DNA of 35,081 bases. Source: a virus. The translations under genes were made by a program, and so were the position numbers. This document shows positions 26,601 to 33,195 of the stretch, piece after piece (within the stretch, counting starts at the first letter, position 1; each line of letters starts with the position of its first letter). Location: the IMG/VR virus record IMGVR_UViG_3300010354_000273, positions 1 to 35,081 of that record; one strand, 5' to 3'. The notes beneath the pieces were generated by a model, which did not search any database, had not been told where the DNA came from, and worked only from the letters and a program-made list of their open reading frames with translations.

Positions 26601-29600
26601 TGCTACTCCAACATAATATGCGTAAGTTCCATTTGGATATTCTGGAGTTTTGGCAAATCTACCATTGTGTTCATCAAGATGTCCTGAATTAGTATACTTA
26701 TAGTCCTCTATAAAGAATCCAGTATCAAATTCATTTATTGGAGGTCTATTATAAACATTAGATGTTGAAGACTCATATCCAGATTCTAAACTTACAATCG
26801 TCGAATTATTATCTTCTGGATCTGAGTATCCAAATGGTCCATATATTGGGTTTCCATCGATGGCCCACCCAATAACTCTAGAATGTCCAGTATCTGATTT
26901 TGGATCTAAAAATTGAACTCCCTCTCTATCTGTAGAATAACCAACCACTCCATATGATAGATTGTCCTCATATTCGGTCAGTATTTCGTCTGAGAATCTA
27001 GAAAAATTATTGACATTTAGATATCTGACAGAAGATTGTAATACTGCGTTTTTCCCAGCAGATATCACAGAAATTGATGTATTTTTATCTTCATAATTAA
27101 CACCTTGGTTGATTATGATTACATCCTTTATAACTCCATTTTGAACTACTGCTCTTAGTTGAGCACCAGATCCAGTTCCATTTACTTTTAGGTTCGGGGC
27201 AGCAGTATAATATTTTCCACCACTCTGAACTTCTACTGCAATTATTCTTCCTGCTTTTAAAATCGGTTTTAATTCGGCACCAACACCATTTCTGATCGTT
27301 ATTGACGGATCTTTATGGAAGTTTATAATTGTAGATCCATAATTAGTCCCCTTTTCATAAAGGTATGCATCAACAATCTCCCCTCTAACTTGAGGAGTTG
27401 CAACAATTGTTCCAATTCCAGTATATTCTGCATTAACAACAATTTCTATAGGAGGGTATTCAAAAATTTGATATCCTTGTCCAGTCGATTCAAATTTTAC
27501 AAATTTTCTTCTATTAAAGTCAGTTGTTGCAGCACCAATTGCATCTGCCAATTGGAAATTGGAATTATCTAATTTAATAATGCGATATTGGTTGGAAGAT
27601 GAGAGACCAACAATGTTTGAAGTTTCATAAGAATAATTAATTAGATCACCATCTTTAAATCCATGGTTTTCAAAAGTAACTTTATCAAGTTGAGTAGATA
27701 TTCCAGTTGGTTTTACACGTAATTTTCTATTTTCATATCCACTTCCAGAATTGAGAACTTTTATTTCGGAAATTACGTTTTTTGGTTCATATAATCTAAA
27801 TTTATGAGTTCCTCCAGTGTTAATTGTTGTGAAACCAACAGTATTAATACCTGCTAGATAATCTTGCTCAGTCTCATATAGGTAAATTGATCTTGTGTTT
27901 ATAATTTGTGGATAATAAACTGATCCATTAACAAGATATCTTTCTTGGTCAGTATTTGAGAATTTAAATGATCCTATCCCTAAAGGTAAATTACCTGCTG
28001 GATTATATACAATTCTTTCGCCGTCTTGTAAGTTATGTGGACCATTAAATGTAATGGTTTCATTAGAAATATCTACACCACCAGTTGCACCAATTCCTGC
28101 TTGATTGCCATTGAATTCAATTTCTCTATATTGCTTTGACAATAAAGCTTCTAATTCTGCACCAACACCATTTCCACCAGAAAGAGTTACAGAGAGAACT
28201 CTATTAATGTTAAAGTCTTGAGGGTCCACAATAACACTTTTTAAAGATCCTCTAACGACAGGTTGTGCTAGTGCCGTTGTTCCAAAACCAACTGGATCTG
28301 ATATGACAATTGTTGGAGGATTAATTACATCATAATCTTCCCCACCATTGTAAATTTTTAGAGAATCAAGTGGTCCATAGTAGATTCTATCATTTGATTT
28401 ATAGTTTATAATATCAACACCATTGATCAGTTTTCCAATTGCTCCAACTTCAGTCGGAACGTTAGAATCTGCTTTTGTATTTGGTTCTAATGGGAATTTT
28501 AGTAATGATTTTTTAGGATATATTGATTTATTGTAATGCTGTAATAAAGTAAAACTATGATTTGAAGATTCTCCATATCTACCAAACTCAACAAAACTTT
28601 GTGTTGCAATAAATGATCTTGCATTATAAAGTCTTATCTTATTCTTTCTTCCAGAATCCTCCAGAACTTCAACATAATATGTTTGTCCAAAGACAAGATT
28701 TGGAAATACCTGATCATCTCCATGATAAACTACAGCATCACCAGTGATAAAAGGAACGTCATCATTGAATGATAGAACTGAATATAAATCTGTTAATGGA
28801 TTATAATTTTGGAAAATATCATCAAGTACTGAGGTTGGTGAGACGCTAATATTTGCTGTAGATAATTTTTTAGTTATTTGATAACTTGGAAGAGAGTTTG
28901 ATGCGACATACATATACGCATCATTTTCAATATAAGTGTTTTGTACGTTTGCAAGAATGCTAGAATTGCTTAATGTAGTGTTTAATGAAGAAGCGTAATT
29001 ATATCTTCTTCTAATGCTTAATCTTCTATCAGAATTGACACCAGTAATATTTTTATTTAAAAATACAACTCTTGGTAGTGTTTGTTCTGGTCTATTTGTT
29101 ATTGAAGTTACAATCGCATTTTCTAATACAATATTCTCAGAATTTCTATCTAAAATATCTACAATATCACCGACTTTTAAACTAGACTTATCTGGTACTT
29201 CAAAAAGAATTAATTGATTGTTGGTAAAGGATTCAATTTCATATCTAGATCTAGTATTATAGATCCAAGTATTAAATGAAAACTGCTTTTTGTCTTTATT
29301 ATCATTTACAATTTTTTGACCAAGATTTTTTACAGAAAAATTATCACCCTCTAAAAGACGAGTAAAATTATCAACATCCTCAATACCAGACAAAACTCCA
29401 GTAATCCTTAATTCAACTTTTTTACTCAGATTTCCATCTTCATATCCATAAATGATGTCATTAGATCTAATATCTGATGATGTAGATATTGCAGTTGTTA
29501 CGCCTTCACATCCAAAAAACTGATTAATACTTTTATCAGTATATGTAATTGTATTTGATCCAGAAATCAAAGTTCCAGATTCTGCAAATCCTATTGTACT

Positions 29601-30581
29601 ATCTACTGTAATTACAGATGATCCAATAGGTACATTATCAGAAACAATAGTTTTAGGAGTAATTTTAAAGGTTCCTTCGACTAAACTCTTTTCATCATAT
29701 CCAGAAAAGAGTTGTATTTTATAAAAAGTTTTATTAGATCTTGTTATAATTTCAACTTCAGAGACTGGTCCAGAAGCAGTGTTATCAATACTTCTAATTA
29801 CTTGCCCGACTAATTTATTAGGATCTCCAGAAATTACTTCTGTTACTAATACCTCTCTACGAATAAACTCTGCATCAGAAGGTTTTAGAAGAAAATCTTC
29901 AAGATTTACAACCTTTGGTGTAATACCATAAAGAACATTAAATAAGATTCTGAAAGATTCATCTGTTCCTTTGGAAAGATAAAAACTACGAGCGTTCTTT
30001 ATAAAATTATTTACATCAAGAGTTGGTACAAAATCAACATCTTCAAATCCTGGTGCAAGAAGATATTTTAGTTTCTTATAAAATTCTTTTAGAAATAGAG
30101 CACTTAAATTATGAACTCTTGTCTCATTTGAATGTGAGGACGCTAGAGTTGATTCAAAAATAAGTTCTTCTGGATTCGTCTGGTTTCTATAACTTGATAT
30201 TCCACTAAAACCACGTACACAACCAGTGAAACTATTGGTTGTAATACCAGTGTATGTGATTATTTCATTATTAATTTTGAATAGACCATACTGACTTGGA
30301 AATCCTTTTGTCGACTCAACATAAATTGTGGAATCGTTAGTGGAAACCGAGTTAGTTAAAGTAGTGATCCCTACAATAACTTCTGGTGTTAGATTGTTTA
30401 AATTTAGGTATTGATCTAAATTTTCAGCAACATCAATTGGTCCTCCCTGGAATTCCTGGGAGATATAATATTGTTTTAGAAAATCTACAGTTTTTGGTGA
30501 CTCGCTAAGTAAAAATTCTGGTAACTGATTCTCAATAATTTGCTGTACTTTTACTCTAGCGTCAAAACCAGTTGTAATCAT
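17664..30581 (-). CDS. 4305-residue virion structural protein in gp7 position, with YHYH-like domain
   Basis: One uninterrupted 12.9 kb frame. Its start has a GAGGAG ribosome binding site and lies 9 bases after gp6. The first ~280 residues (E-N-Q-L-P-E-F-L-L-S-E-S-P-K-T-V-D-F-L-K-Q-Y-Y; A-R-S-F-Y-L-S-K-G-T-D-E-S-F-R-I-L-F) look like a conserved anchor. I infer this is the functional counterpart of T4 gp7 (1032 residues, baseplate wedge) from position only. Residues about 1220-1345 form a YHYH-like domain: G-W-A-I-D-G-N-P-I-Y-G-P-F-G-Y, L-D-E-H-N-G-R-F, T-P-E-Y-P-N-G-T-Y-A-Y-Y, F-P-Y-F-V-G. Glycine-tyrosine beta repeats occur near 747, 945, 1075, 1120, 1420, 2042, 2120, 3437, 3572, 3610, 3980 and 4112. 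RG-GT-H modules occur near 80-140, 330, 1500 and 3220. It shows no transmembrane segment or protease/lysozyme motif. Confidence 0.85.
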   Translation of the reverse strand: MITTGFDARVKVQQIIENQLPEFLLSESPKTVDFLKQYYISQEFQGGPIDVAENLDQYLNLNNLTPEVIVGITTLTNSVSTNDSTIYVESTKGFPSQYGLFKINNEIITYTGITTNSFTGCVRGFSGISSYRNQTNPEELIFESTLASSHSNETRVHNLSALFLKEFYKKLKYLLAPGFEDVDFVPTLDVNNFIKNARSFYLSKGTDESFRILFNVLYGITPKVVNLEDFLLKPSDAEFIRREVLVTEVISGDPNKLVGQVIRSIDNTASGPVSEVEIITRSNKTFYKIQLFSGYDEKSLVEGTFKITPKTIVSDNVPIGSSVITVDSTIGFAESGTLISGSNTITYTDKSINQFFGCEGVTTAISTSSDIRSNDIIYGYEDGNLSKKVELRITGVLSGIEDVDNFTRLLEGDNFSVKNLGQKIVNDNKDKKQFSFNTWIYNTRSRYEIESFTNNQLILFEVPDKSSLKVGDIVDILDRNSENIVLENAIVTSITNRPEQTLPRVVFLNKNITGVNSDRRLSIRRRYNYASSLNTTLSNSSILANVQNTYIENDAYMYVASNSLPSYQITKKLSTANISVSPTSVLDDIFQNYNPLTDLYSVLSFNDDVPFITGDAVVYHGDDQVFPNLVFGQTYYVEVLEDSGRKNKIRLYNARSFIATQSFVEFGRYGESSNHSFTLLQHYNKSIYPKKSLLKFPLEPNTKADSNVPTEVGAIGKLINGVDIINYKSNDRIYYGPLDSLKIYNGGEDYDVINPPTIVISDPVGFGTTALAQPVVRGSLKSVIVDPQDFNINRVLSVTLSGGNGVGAELEALLSKQYREIEFNGNQAGIGATGGVDISNETITFNGPHNLQDGERIVYNPAGNLPLGIGSFKFSNTDQERYLVNGSVYYPQIINTRSIYLYETEQDYLAGINTVGFTTINTGGTHKFRLYEPKNVISEIKVLNSGSGYENRKLRVKPTGISTQLDKVTFENHGFKDGDLINYSYETSNIVGLSSSNQYRIIKLDNSNFQLADAIGAATTDFNRRKFVKFESTGQGYQIFEYPPIEIVVNAEYTGIGTIVATPQVRGEIVDAYLYEKGTNYGSTIINFHKDPSITIRNGVGAELKPILKAGRIIAVEVQSGGKYYTAAPNLKVNGTGSGAQLRAVVQNGVIKDVIIINQGVNYEDKNTSISVISAGKNAVLQSSVRYLNVNNFSRFSDEILTEYEDNLSYGVVGYSTDREGVQFLDPKSDTGHSRVIGWAIDGNPIYGPFGYSDPEDNNSTIVSLESGYESSTSNVYNRPPINEFDTGFFIEDYKYTNSGHLDEHNGRFAKTPEYPNGTYAYYVGVATAFPSGKLLPVFPYFVGDTFKSEPLPNSLDQSFDFNGSKLVRNTFPYRINEDDSSNDFIFESNKFLNQVTTVESVSDGEINSISIINPGSNYKVGNLLTFENENTGGGGASAEVAKIKGYSINNIETTYNIFENSIIEWQDKNTVRVHTAGYHSLLSGDNITITGLSTFVENLSKSHVIGVSSDRTSLVQDIPSNVGLVTDIYVSTISSLVGSGTTIGIGTEMFSVLNKFDSDNILRVKRGLTGTAHTSGAIVDYFSDSFTIPLTSEYFDSRKNIKVYFNPVESVGVGINTGVETSVNYYIGNSPKTVSVPTQSIYLPNHPFKNNQRILLTIPVASSALTASDTSGGSTFNVPFSGLSQYVYVINKSKDFIGLTTQVGLTSTTNGLFFTANASNNYEYSFETTYNQISATAKRIKSTVAISTVHNLSDNDVVELTIKPKLSVGVGSSEKIRVKYDSYNKKLLVNPVGFTSDRVNTSTNQISIPNHGYVSGQKVFYTAYDLISSGLSTGGYYVYRIDDDNIKLSETYSDVFANPPIVVSIGSSGGANQEISSINPQLSVIKNNKLVIDVSDSSLLDYEFKLYYDNSLTNEYVSTGSTDTFNIQKTIVSGVTTAITVNYDSSTPIKLYYSFEKNGDVLEPDTDVKNYSEILYTDSLYNGSYKVFGIGSTSFNISLQEVPEKTVYSFEDCDALEYSTSSLSASGPIEDVNIISGGFNYNIVPRIVGLSTGSSTSVGTDAILMANTSNIGKLNEYRIINEGFEYPSDKTLRPQADIPTLLTLEGSQKINRVNVIDGGKNYISAPSLVVVNQYTNTIVNSGLLVANFKGNTIISVDVIEEPKGLDDVSHRIFAINNSNGVQVGRVLSYTGGIVECELSTPPIDGFIIPPFEVGDRIFVEGIQKQSFTDALGVITSPGTGFNSADNGYKFFEVVEFTNSNPAILKYNIGEFTENAGTPVTIQTTFNSIVKDQNYPVFSINRVPSLFFEGEGLLINNSSSDLVTSVVRSNFIKVNGDSEIKIGDIIKGNNSGNYATINNVYKFENRFNINYSNRREFDWKDDIGKLNFDFQVIPDNDYYQNLSYTIKSPIEFVKMIDKVNNLVHPSGMKNFADTEIVSTSSVSIGSSISLLPVLDFISERRVDTISNFDLVLDYDPSSNSSRFITFKNKKLSDYIECRTNRVLQIDDISGRFSSSEFNKNIFTDTVEYPITDFYSKFLIQIIDEDKQSSQLSELVVLNNFDNTYTLNKVDLFTDQKLGDFSGEFGDVGDPVLRFTPANPNDFNYNLKIYRESFSTETTSIGIGFTEIGFTRLSSRTENVGPASGSGLLGISTTIFQALSSQYDTVYVSAHILDTTTNEANYFEVAGHYDGQDTHLAEFYFDTKNTNVSGGYLGTFGLNVSGGVISLTFSNENSNNNLRIKTKTVGIGSTSVGVGTFRYLVDGQIPGTERTARMDSQYEITSGISTVLSFDSVIDSSLKSIIKVSAGSTVAVHNLFVVADQLRTSIQQAPFITIGSETGIGTFGSEMDGTNVIIKFYPDSEYSSDNIVVQSFNQFIYSDIDEFNIPDSLVYGNAIENITNAFYGSINDFGKDKLDFDLNYNRIPIFEKTFNPNTTSTLNRETGVFSIDNHFFETGEELIYTPDSTLIGINPQPMGIGETIVAGLFFTADFIAGFSTVTGIAATTGISTDTLIFGQSVPSSTTKITGISTDYTFFVGNVVSGGSTVITGVGNTTILTVGAGIFSGDNTGLGTITSIGINSITSTETIPEGSNRIYYSTDQSFALTLDGVSIGSTFRKTYSTGITTDICPSTVYAIRISKDQFKITGTAGGSGVGFTFTSVGGGNRHKLEMKKKLEKSLITVDGVTQYPLMYTPLTYTLQYNQPTIGVGVTFLGLSGISSIRPKDILKIDNEYLNIKNVGLGTTSSGPITGIGTIPIIEVSRGFVGSSATTHTDGSVARIYKGAYNIVGNKIHFTEAPDGKGNNDRLNSSNLALPKSSFNGRVYLRKDYTNNKIYDDISLEFNGIGQTFTVYREGQNTIGLEAGSNLVFINDVFQTPDTTNNIGNNYAFAETPLTGISSVTFTGVRRPNTDDIIIIDSDVNQNQLPRGGVVLSVAQTGGLGYAPLIGAKLRAEVTGGAITNIVGIPTYGQAYQISTSTYNNNTGILEVTTSTNHPFDASEDEVYLENLEFSCASAHIGVTTTIFPDGTLGNVFPVVGIISATTFNVNIGVSTIPHTYVGQGTAYPYYSKLSFGSGYNTAVSIGVSDSTGSGANISAVVGAGGSLALTINNGGSGYTDPVFEINDPSYENLSVIGVSRLGIGNTTQTGIGLSMTIDIGPSYAATGIGSTLFEVRSYEITKPGYSFRVGDVFKVVGLVTDGKLPSPAEELQFTVTDVFVDSFASWQLGEFDFIDSISSLQNGTRTRFPLYKNNQLLSFQKDNSDIDSSLIDLDSILLIYVNGVMQEPGVSYEFFGGTTLSFKEAPKSNDKVDIFFYRGTRNQDSIEVDVNETIKRGDTLQINNNDFIPQTIGQDNRIVSDILSSDLVQTGIYLGDGIDSVNYKPVDWLKQKRDLLLNDNEQSKVRDSLEGLVFPTSKVIRDFSSSDIEIFLDNAQFFNYEENESAISIRDFSALLVQGGNDPVSAAFTANVSAAGNITSVSVLDGGSGYVPGSILDLKIGNPIGGIGTVFKFDIKKRGGYLGIGSDVIVGIDTSLVKIGQTLKSIPNVIDTSTTVIGISSGSNGKIELSKNASNSVALVRSFDFGKYQNQSIAIGSAFVSSAGIVTLTSISNPGSGYTSTHPPDITISTPNLSSEIITEIEFVQGFSGIITGITTSTGTGGNPLALTFHVLYDSTSDIDSLVENYPIYVFDTTVGHGVTSIDSSDSTLVGIGSTFADNIYKIHSITRDNLTGIITSNVLSTTNISGVHTMPNLISGRFSWGRLSGFERTTSSIGVAVSGYTVNSGLTTFPTLQRRGFGLRDTGSLRKDLG

Positions 30582-30590
30582 ATCTCCTCG

Positions 30591-32453
30591 TTACCTTGTT
30601 AACTTACCGTTTGAATAACTTGATCTTACAGGGAAACCAACACCGGAAATTTGCTCTCCAGATGATATAGTATCTTTAACCATATTTATAGTGCTTTTAG
30701 AAACATCAAAGACCAAATATAAATCTTTGAGTCCAATAACATCATTTGATTCTGGATATGCCTGTATTTCAATAACATCATTTGGAAGAGAAGTTGAAAT
30801 GATGTTAATGGTATTAATGATTATTTCACCTTTTGTGTAATCAATAGTCCCTATGGACTTTTTAACAATCTCATAGGTGTTTGGATCTATTGTTGGTTTT
30901 ACAATAGAAAGAACGCCAATATCACTGTCTTCTGTTGGAACATCGGAGAAATAAACAATATCAGGTTCTCCCGCAACTCTAAATCCAGAACTCTTAATAT
31001 TATATCCAGTAATATTTTTATGGAATTGATTTCCAAAACAAATCTCATACTGTGCAAAAGTATTCAAAACGCAGTTCAGATTTCTTCTCATCTTCACTTT
31101 AGTAATGTTTGAAGTAATCGAAGTGTCTACATTATCAATTACTTGAAGTAATTTACTATACTTAAATCTTCCACCAAATTTATTAAGATCGACAGACTCT
31201 GAATATTTACTTAATGAAGAGACAATTTTGGAATTCAAATCTTGTATATTGCTGACTCTCGATGAATTGTAATAGACATCACTGTCAATTTCCACATATA
31301 GTAGTTTAAGATCAATAATTTCTTGATTAATACCAGATATTGAGTATTGCTTCAAGTCATTTAAGATTTGATTTTTTGTAAAGTCTGAAATTGATGTTCC
31401 ATTCTTAGGTTTAATACTCAATAAAACCTTTCCATATTGTGGTGGGTCAAGTTCCTCACCACCTACAACAGAAACAGATTCTGTATTTGGATAAATGGTC
31501 TGAATAATTGCCTCATAGTCTTTTGCAGTAACTGCACGATACTGTGAAGAATATACTCTTGGAGCAAAGTATTTTACTGATTCGACCGATTCAATGCTAC
31601 TGCCGCCACCAGCGCGAGAAACAGTCGTAATATTTACTGTTCCTGATGGTGTAACAAGAAAATCATTACTATCTACTGTAGTACCGGAATATGAGAACAA
31701 TGATGGTCCATTTCCATCTTCACCATCGGTTGTAATGTAACTAACTCTAACTGTAGTTCCAGTTTCTAACTTTTTACCAATAATTCCATCACCAAAGAGT
31801 AATTCATACTTCTCGTCGGCAATTTCTTGTAAGAGATAAATCTCAGAATTTGAATTAACTGTAAAAATATTGTCTACTTTCTTATATTCACGAGTTCCAA
31901 CCTTGACTACGATTGTACTAGTATCAATATTTGGGTTGTTTAGGATAAAACGTTGATTTGTTGAATTATCTACTACAAATTCTTTGGTTAAATATATTCC
32001 CTGATAAACTTCTATATTATCAAATGTTGCCGTTCCACCGACATTATTTCTTGTAATGTCTTCTGGAATTGAAAATGTATAGGAGGTGTTGTCAACCGCT
32101 CCTATACACACCAAACCAGCTTTGAGTATAGTTTGTGCCGAACTACTAGAAGAGGTTATATTGAAGGACACAGATGCCTTTGCGGCACTTCTAGAACGAG
32201 GAACATAACCAACATTCCTTGCAAGAGAAACAACATTCTCTCTTAATGTTGCCGAATCCAAAAAGGATTCATTGACAATCATATTTGAGTTGAATGCTGT
32301 AATATATGTGTTATATGCAAGAGTATCAATCAGAACGGAGAAGTTCGATCCTTCAAAGTCAAAATCCGTGAACGTTGAGTTCGCACGGAGATAATCCTTG
32401 ATGGATGTTCTTATCTGATCAAAATCTAGGTTTGTAAACTTTGTGAAAGGCAT
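30591..32453 (-). CDS. gp6: gp6 baseplate wedge subunit
   Basis: 620 residues (T4 gp6 is 660). gp6 dimers form the inner ring joining the baseplate wedges and belong to the Mu gpJ-like family. Visible signatures: L-D-F-D-Q-I-R-T-S-I-K-D-Y-L-R and F-E-G-S-N-F-S-V-L-I-D-T-L-A-Y-N-T-Y at the N-terminus; N-E-S-F-L-D-S-A-T-L-R-E-N-V; Y-V-P-R-S-R-S-A-A-K-A; L-L-F-G-D-G-I-I-G-K-K near 217; Y-R-A-V-T-A-K-D-Y-E-A-I-I near 305; and P-P-Q-Y-G-K-V-L-L-S-I-K-P. The start follows the gp25 stop with one base between (TAATATG). The end of the gene contains a TATAAATA box that may drive the giant downstream gene. No insertion is evident, so the inner wedge appears conserved in size while outer components have grown. 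Confidence 0.94.
   Translation of the reverse strand: MPFTKFTNLDFDQIRTSIKDYLRANSTFTDFDFEGSNFSVLIDTLAYNTYITAFNSNMIVNESFLDSATLRENVVSLARNVGYVPRSRSAAKASVSFNITSSSSSAQTILKAGLVCIGAVDNTSYTFSIPEDITRNNVGGTATFDNIEVYQGIYLTKEFVVDNSTNQRFILNNPNIDTSTIVVKVGTREYKKVDNIFTVNSNSEIYLLQEIADEKYELLFGDGIIGKKLETGTTVRVSYITTDGEDGNGPSLFSYSGTTVDSNDFLVTPSGTVNITTVSRAGGGSSIESVESVKYFAPRVYSSQYRAVTAKDYEAIIQTIYPNTESVSVVGGEELDPPQYGKVLLSIKPKNGTSISDFTKNQILNDLKQYSISGINQEIIDLKLLYVEIDSDVYYNSSRVSNIQDLNSKIVSSLSKYSESVDLNKFGGRFKYSKLLQVIDNVDTSITSNITKVKMRRNLNCVLNTFAQYEICFGNQFHKNITGYNIKSSGFRVAGEPDIVYFSDVPTEDSDIGVLSIVKPTIDPNTYEIVKKSIGTIDYTKGEIIINTINIISTSLPNDVIEIQAYPESNDVIGLKDLYLVFDVSKSTINMVKDTISSGEQISGVGFPVRSSYSNGKLTR
30683..30690 (-). promoter_or_regulatory. 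Candidate late promoter (TATAAATA) inside gp6
   Basis: Exact TATAAATA on the minus strand about 100 bases upstream of the 4305-residue gene, within gp6 codons. Plausible as a dedicated promoter for the giant gene, but a match inside AT-rich coding DNA may be chance. Confidence 0.45.
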
Positions 32454-32454
32454 A

Positions 32455-32856
32455 TTATCTTGTTGCCTCTAGGATATATGTAAACTGTTGACGAGGAACT
32501 TCTAATCCCACGATCGTAAATGTTATATTAATCTCAAAAGCATTCAAATCTGGTCTTGGATCTACGACAATTCGTGGATTTTCGACTCTTGGTTCGTAAT
32601 TTTCAATTGCAATCTTAATCTGTTGCTCTAAAACCGATGCAGTACCGAAATCAACAAAATCGAACAGACTTGTTTTTACATCTGCACCAATTGTGGGATT
32701 AAAAAATCGCTCACTTGGGATGGTTTGAACAAGATTTCGAATTGATCTCCTAATTGCATCCTCATTTTTAAGTACAAGAATATCCTTGGTTACGGGATGC
32801 ATATCAAATGATAGGCTAATATCCTTAAATCCTCTGGATATTCGTTGTACCGACAT
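32455..32856 (-). CDS. gp25: gp25 baseplate wedge subunit
   Basis: 133 residues, almost the same as T4 gp25 (132). It belongs to the GPW/gp25 family related to contractile-injection sheath-initiator proteins: it binds gp6/gp53 and the first sheath ring. Visible family features: G-F-K-D-I-S-L-S-F near the start, D-I-L-V-L-K-N-E-D-A-I-R-R-S-I-R-N-L-V-Q-T-I-P-S-E-R-F-F-N-P (about 25-54), which contains the conserved E-R and N-P residues, G-A-D-V-K-T-S-L-F-D, and I-A-I-E-N-Y-E-P-R-V at the C-terminal half. It is preceded by a consensus late promoter, with a leader of about 20 bases and no Shine-Dalgarno, and heads the gp25-gp6-giant gene unit. Confidence 0.96.
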   Translation of the reverse strand: MSVQRISRGFKDISLSFDMHPVTKDILVLKNEDAIRRSIRNLVQTIPSERFFNPTIGADVKTSLFDFVDFGTASVLEQQIKIAIENYEPRVENPRIVVDPRPDLNAFEINITFTIVGLEVPRQQFTYILEATR

Positions 32857-32880
32857 CTATAACGTAGTTTTAGGTACTAA

Positions 32881-32888
32881 TATTTATA
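32881..32888 (-). promoter_or_regulatory. T4-type late promoter (TATAAATA) before gp25
   Basis: Exact TATAAATA on the minus strand that overlaps the stop codon of the upstream 84-residue gene, 25 bases before the gp25 start. Strong position and sequence support. Confidence 0.8.
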
Positions 32889-33138
32889 GACCTATCCCAT
32901 AATTTGGTTCTGTTCCATATTCCCAGTCATCATAGTCTTCATCATTGCGAATTTTTGCATGTAATTCGCTCTGTTCCTTTAAATGGTGCTTTTTGGAAGG
33001 TATTTCATCGTGCATAATCTCTTGAATCACCTTTTTTTCTTCAATTTGAGTCAGACTTCCATAATCAGAGATCAATTTTGTGGTTCCCCACATCTGATAC
33101 ATGTAGTTTGAGTCTCTGTCAACGGGTGAATTTGCCAT
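32884..33138 (-). CDS. Small acidic phage protein of unknown function
   Basis: 84 residues: M-A-N-S-P-V-D-R-D-S-N-Y-M-Y-Q-M-W-G-T-T-K-L-I, a charged middle (E-E-K-K-V-I-Q-E-I-M-H-D-E-I-P), and an acidic aromatic tail (D-E-D-Y-D-D-W-E-Y-G-T-E-P-N-Y-G). I do not recognise a characterised family. Its place directly in front of gp25 suggests a late, virion-related small protein. It has a good AGGAG ribosome binding site, part of which can be included in a 7-bp hairpin (33147-33164). A NATAAATA-type box (33196-33203) lies upstream. Confidence 0.75.
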   Translation of the reverse strand: MANSPVDRDSNYMYQMWGTTKLISDYGSLTQIEEKKVIQEIMHDEIPSKKHHLKEQSELHAKIRNDEDYDDWEYGTEPNYGIGL

Positions 33139-33146
33139 TTTTGCTC

Positions 33147-33164
33147 CTGTTTTTGATAAAACAG
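33147..33164 (-). promoter_or_regulatory. Hairpin touching the ribosome binding site
   Basis: Minus strand CTGTTTT-ATCA-AAAACAG forms a 7-bp stem with a 4-base loop; its 3' arm ends in CAG, the first bases of the CAGGAG ribosome binding site of the 84-residue gene. It is AT-rich and has no U-tract, so it does not look like a terminator. It could modulate translation. Confidence 0.4.
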
Positions 33165-33195
33165 AACTTTTTAAGGGGTTTCTATCCCTTGATGC

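Noticed and set aside
17664-30581. The giant gene as an assembly artefact or fusion by frameshift
   Set aside because: The frame is continuous with uniform composition and the same module types from end to end, and it ends cleanly before a late promoter and gp8, so I treat it as real while noting read mapping would settle it.
33165-33195. Possible terminator from AAGGG...CCCTT pairing
   Set aside because: The stem is about 5 bp with an 8-base loop and is not followed by a U-tract on the minus strand.
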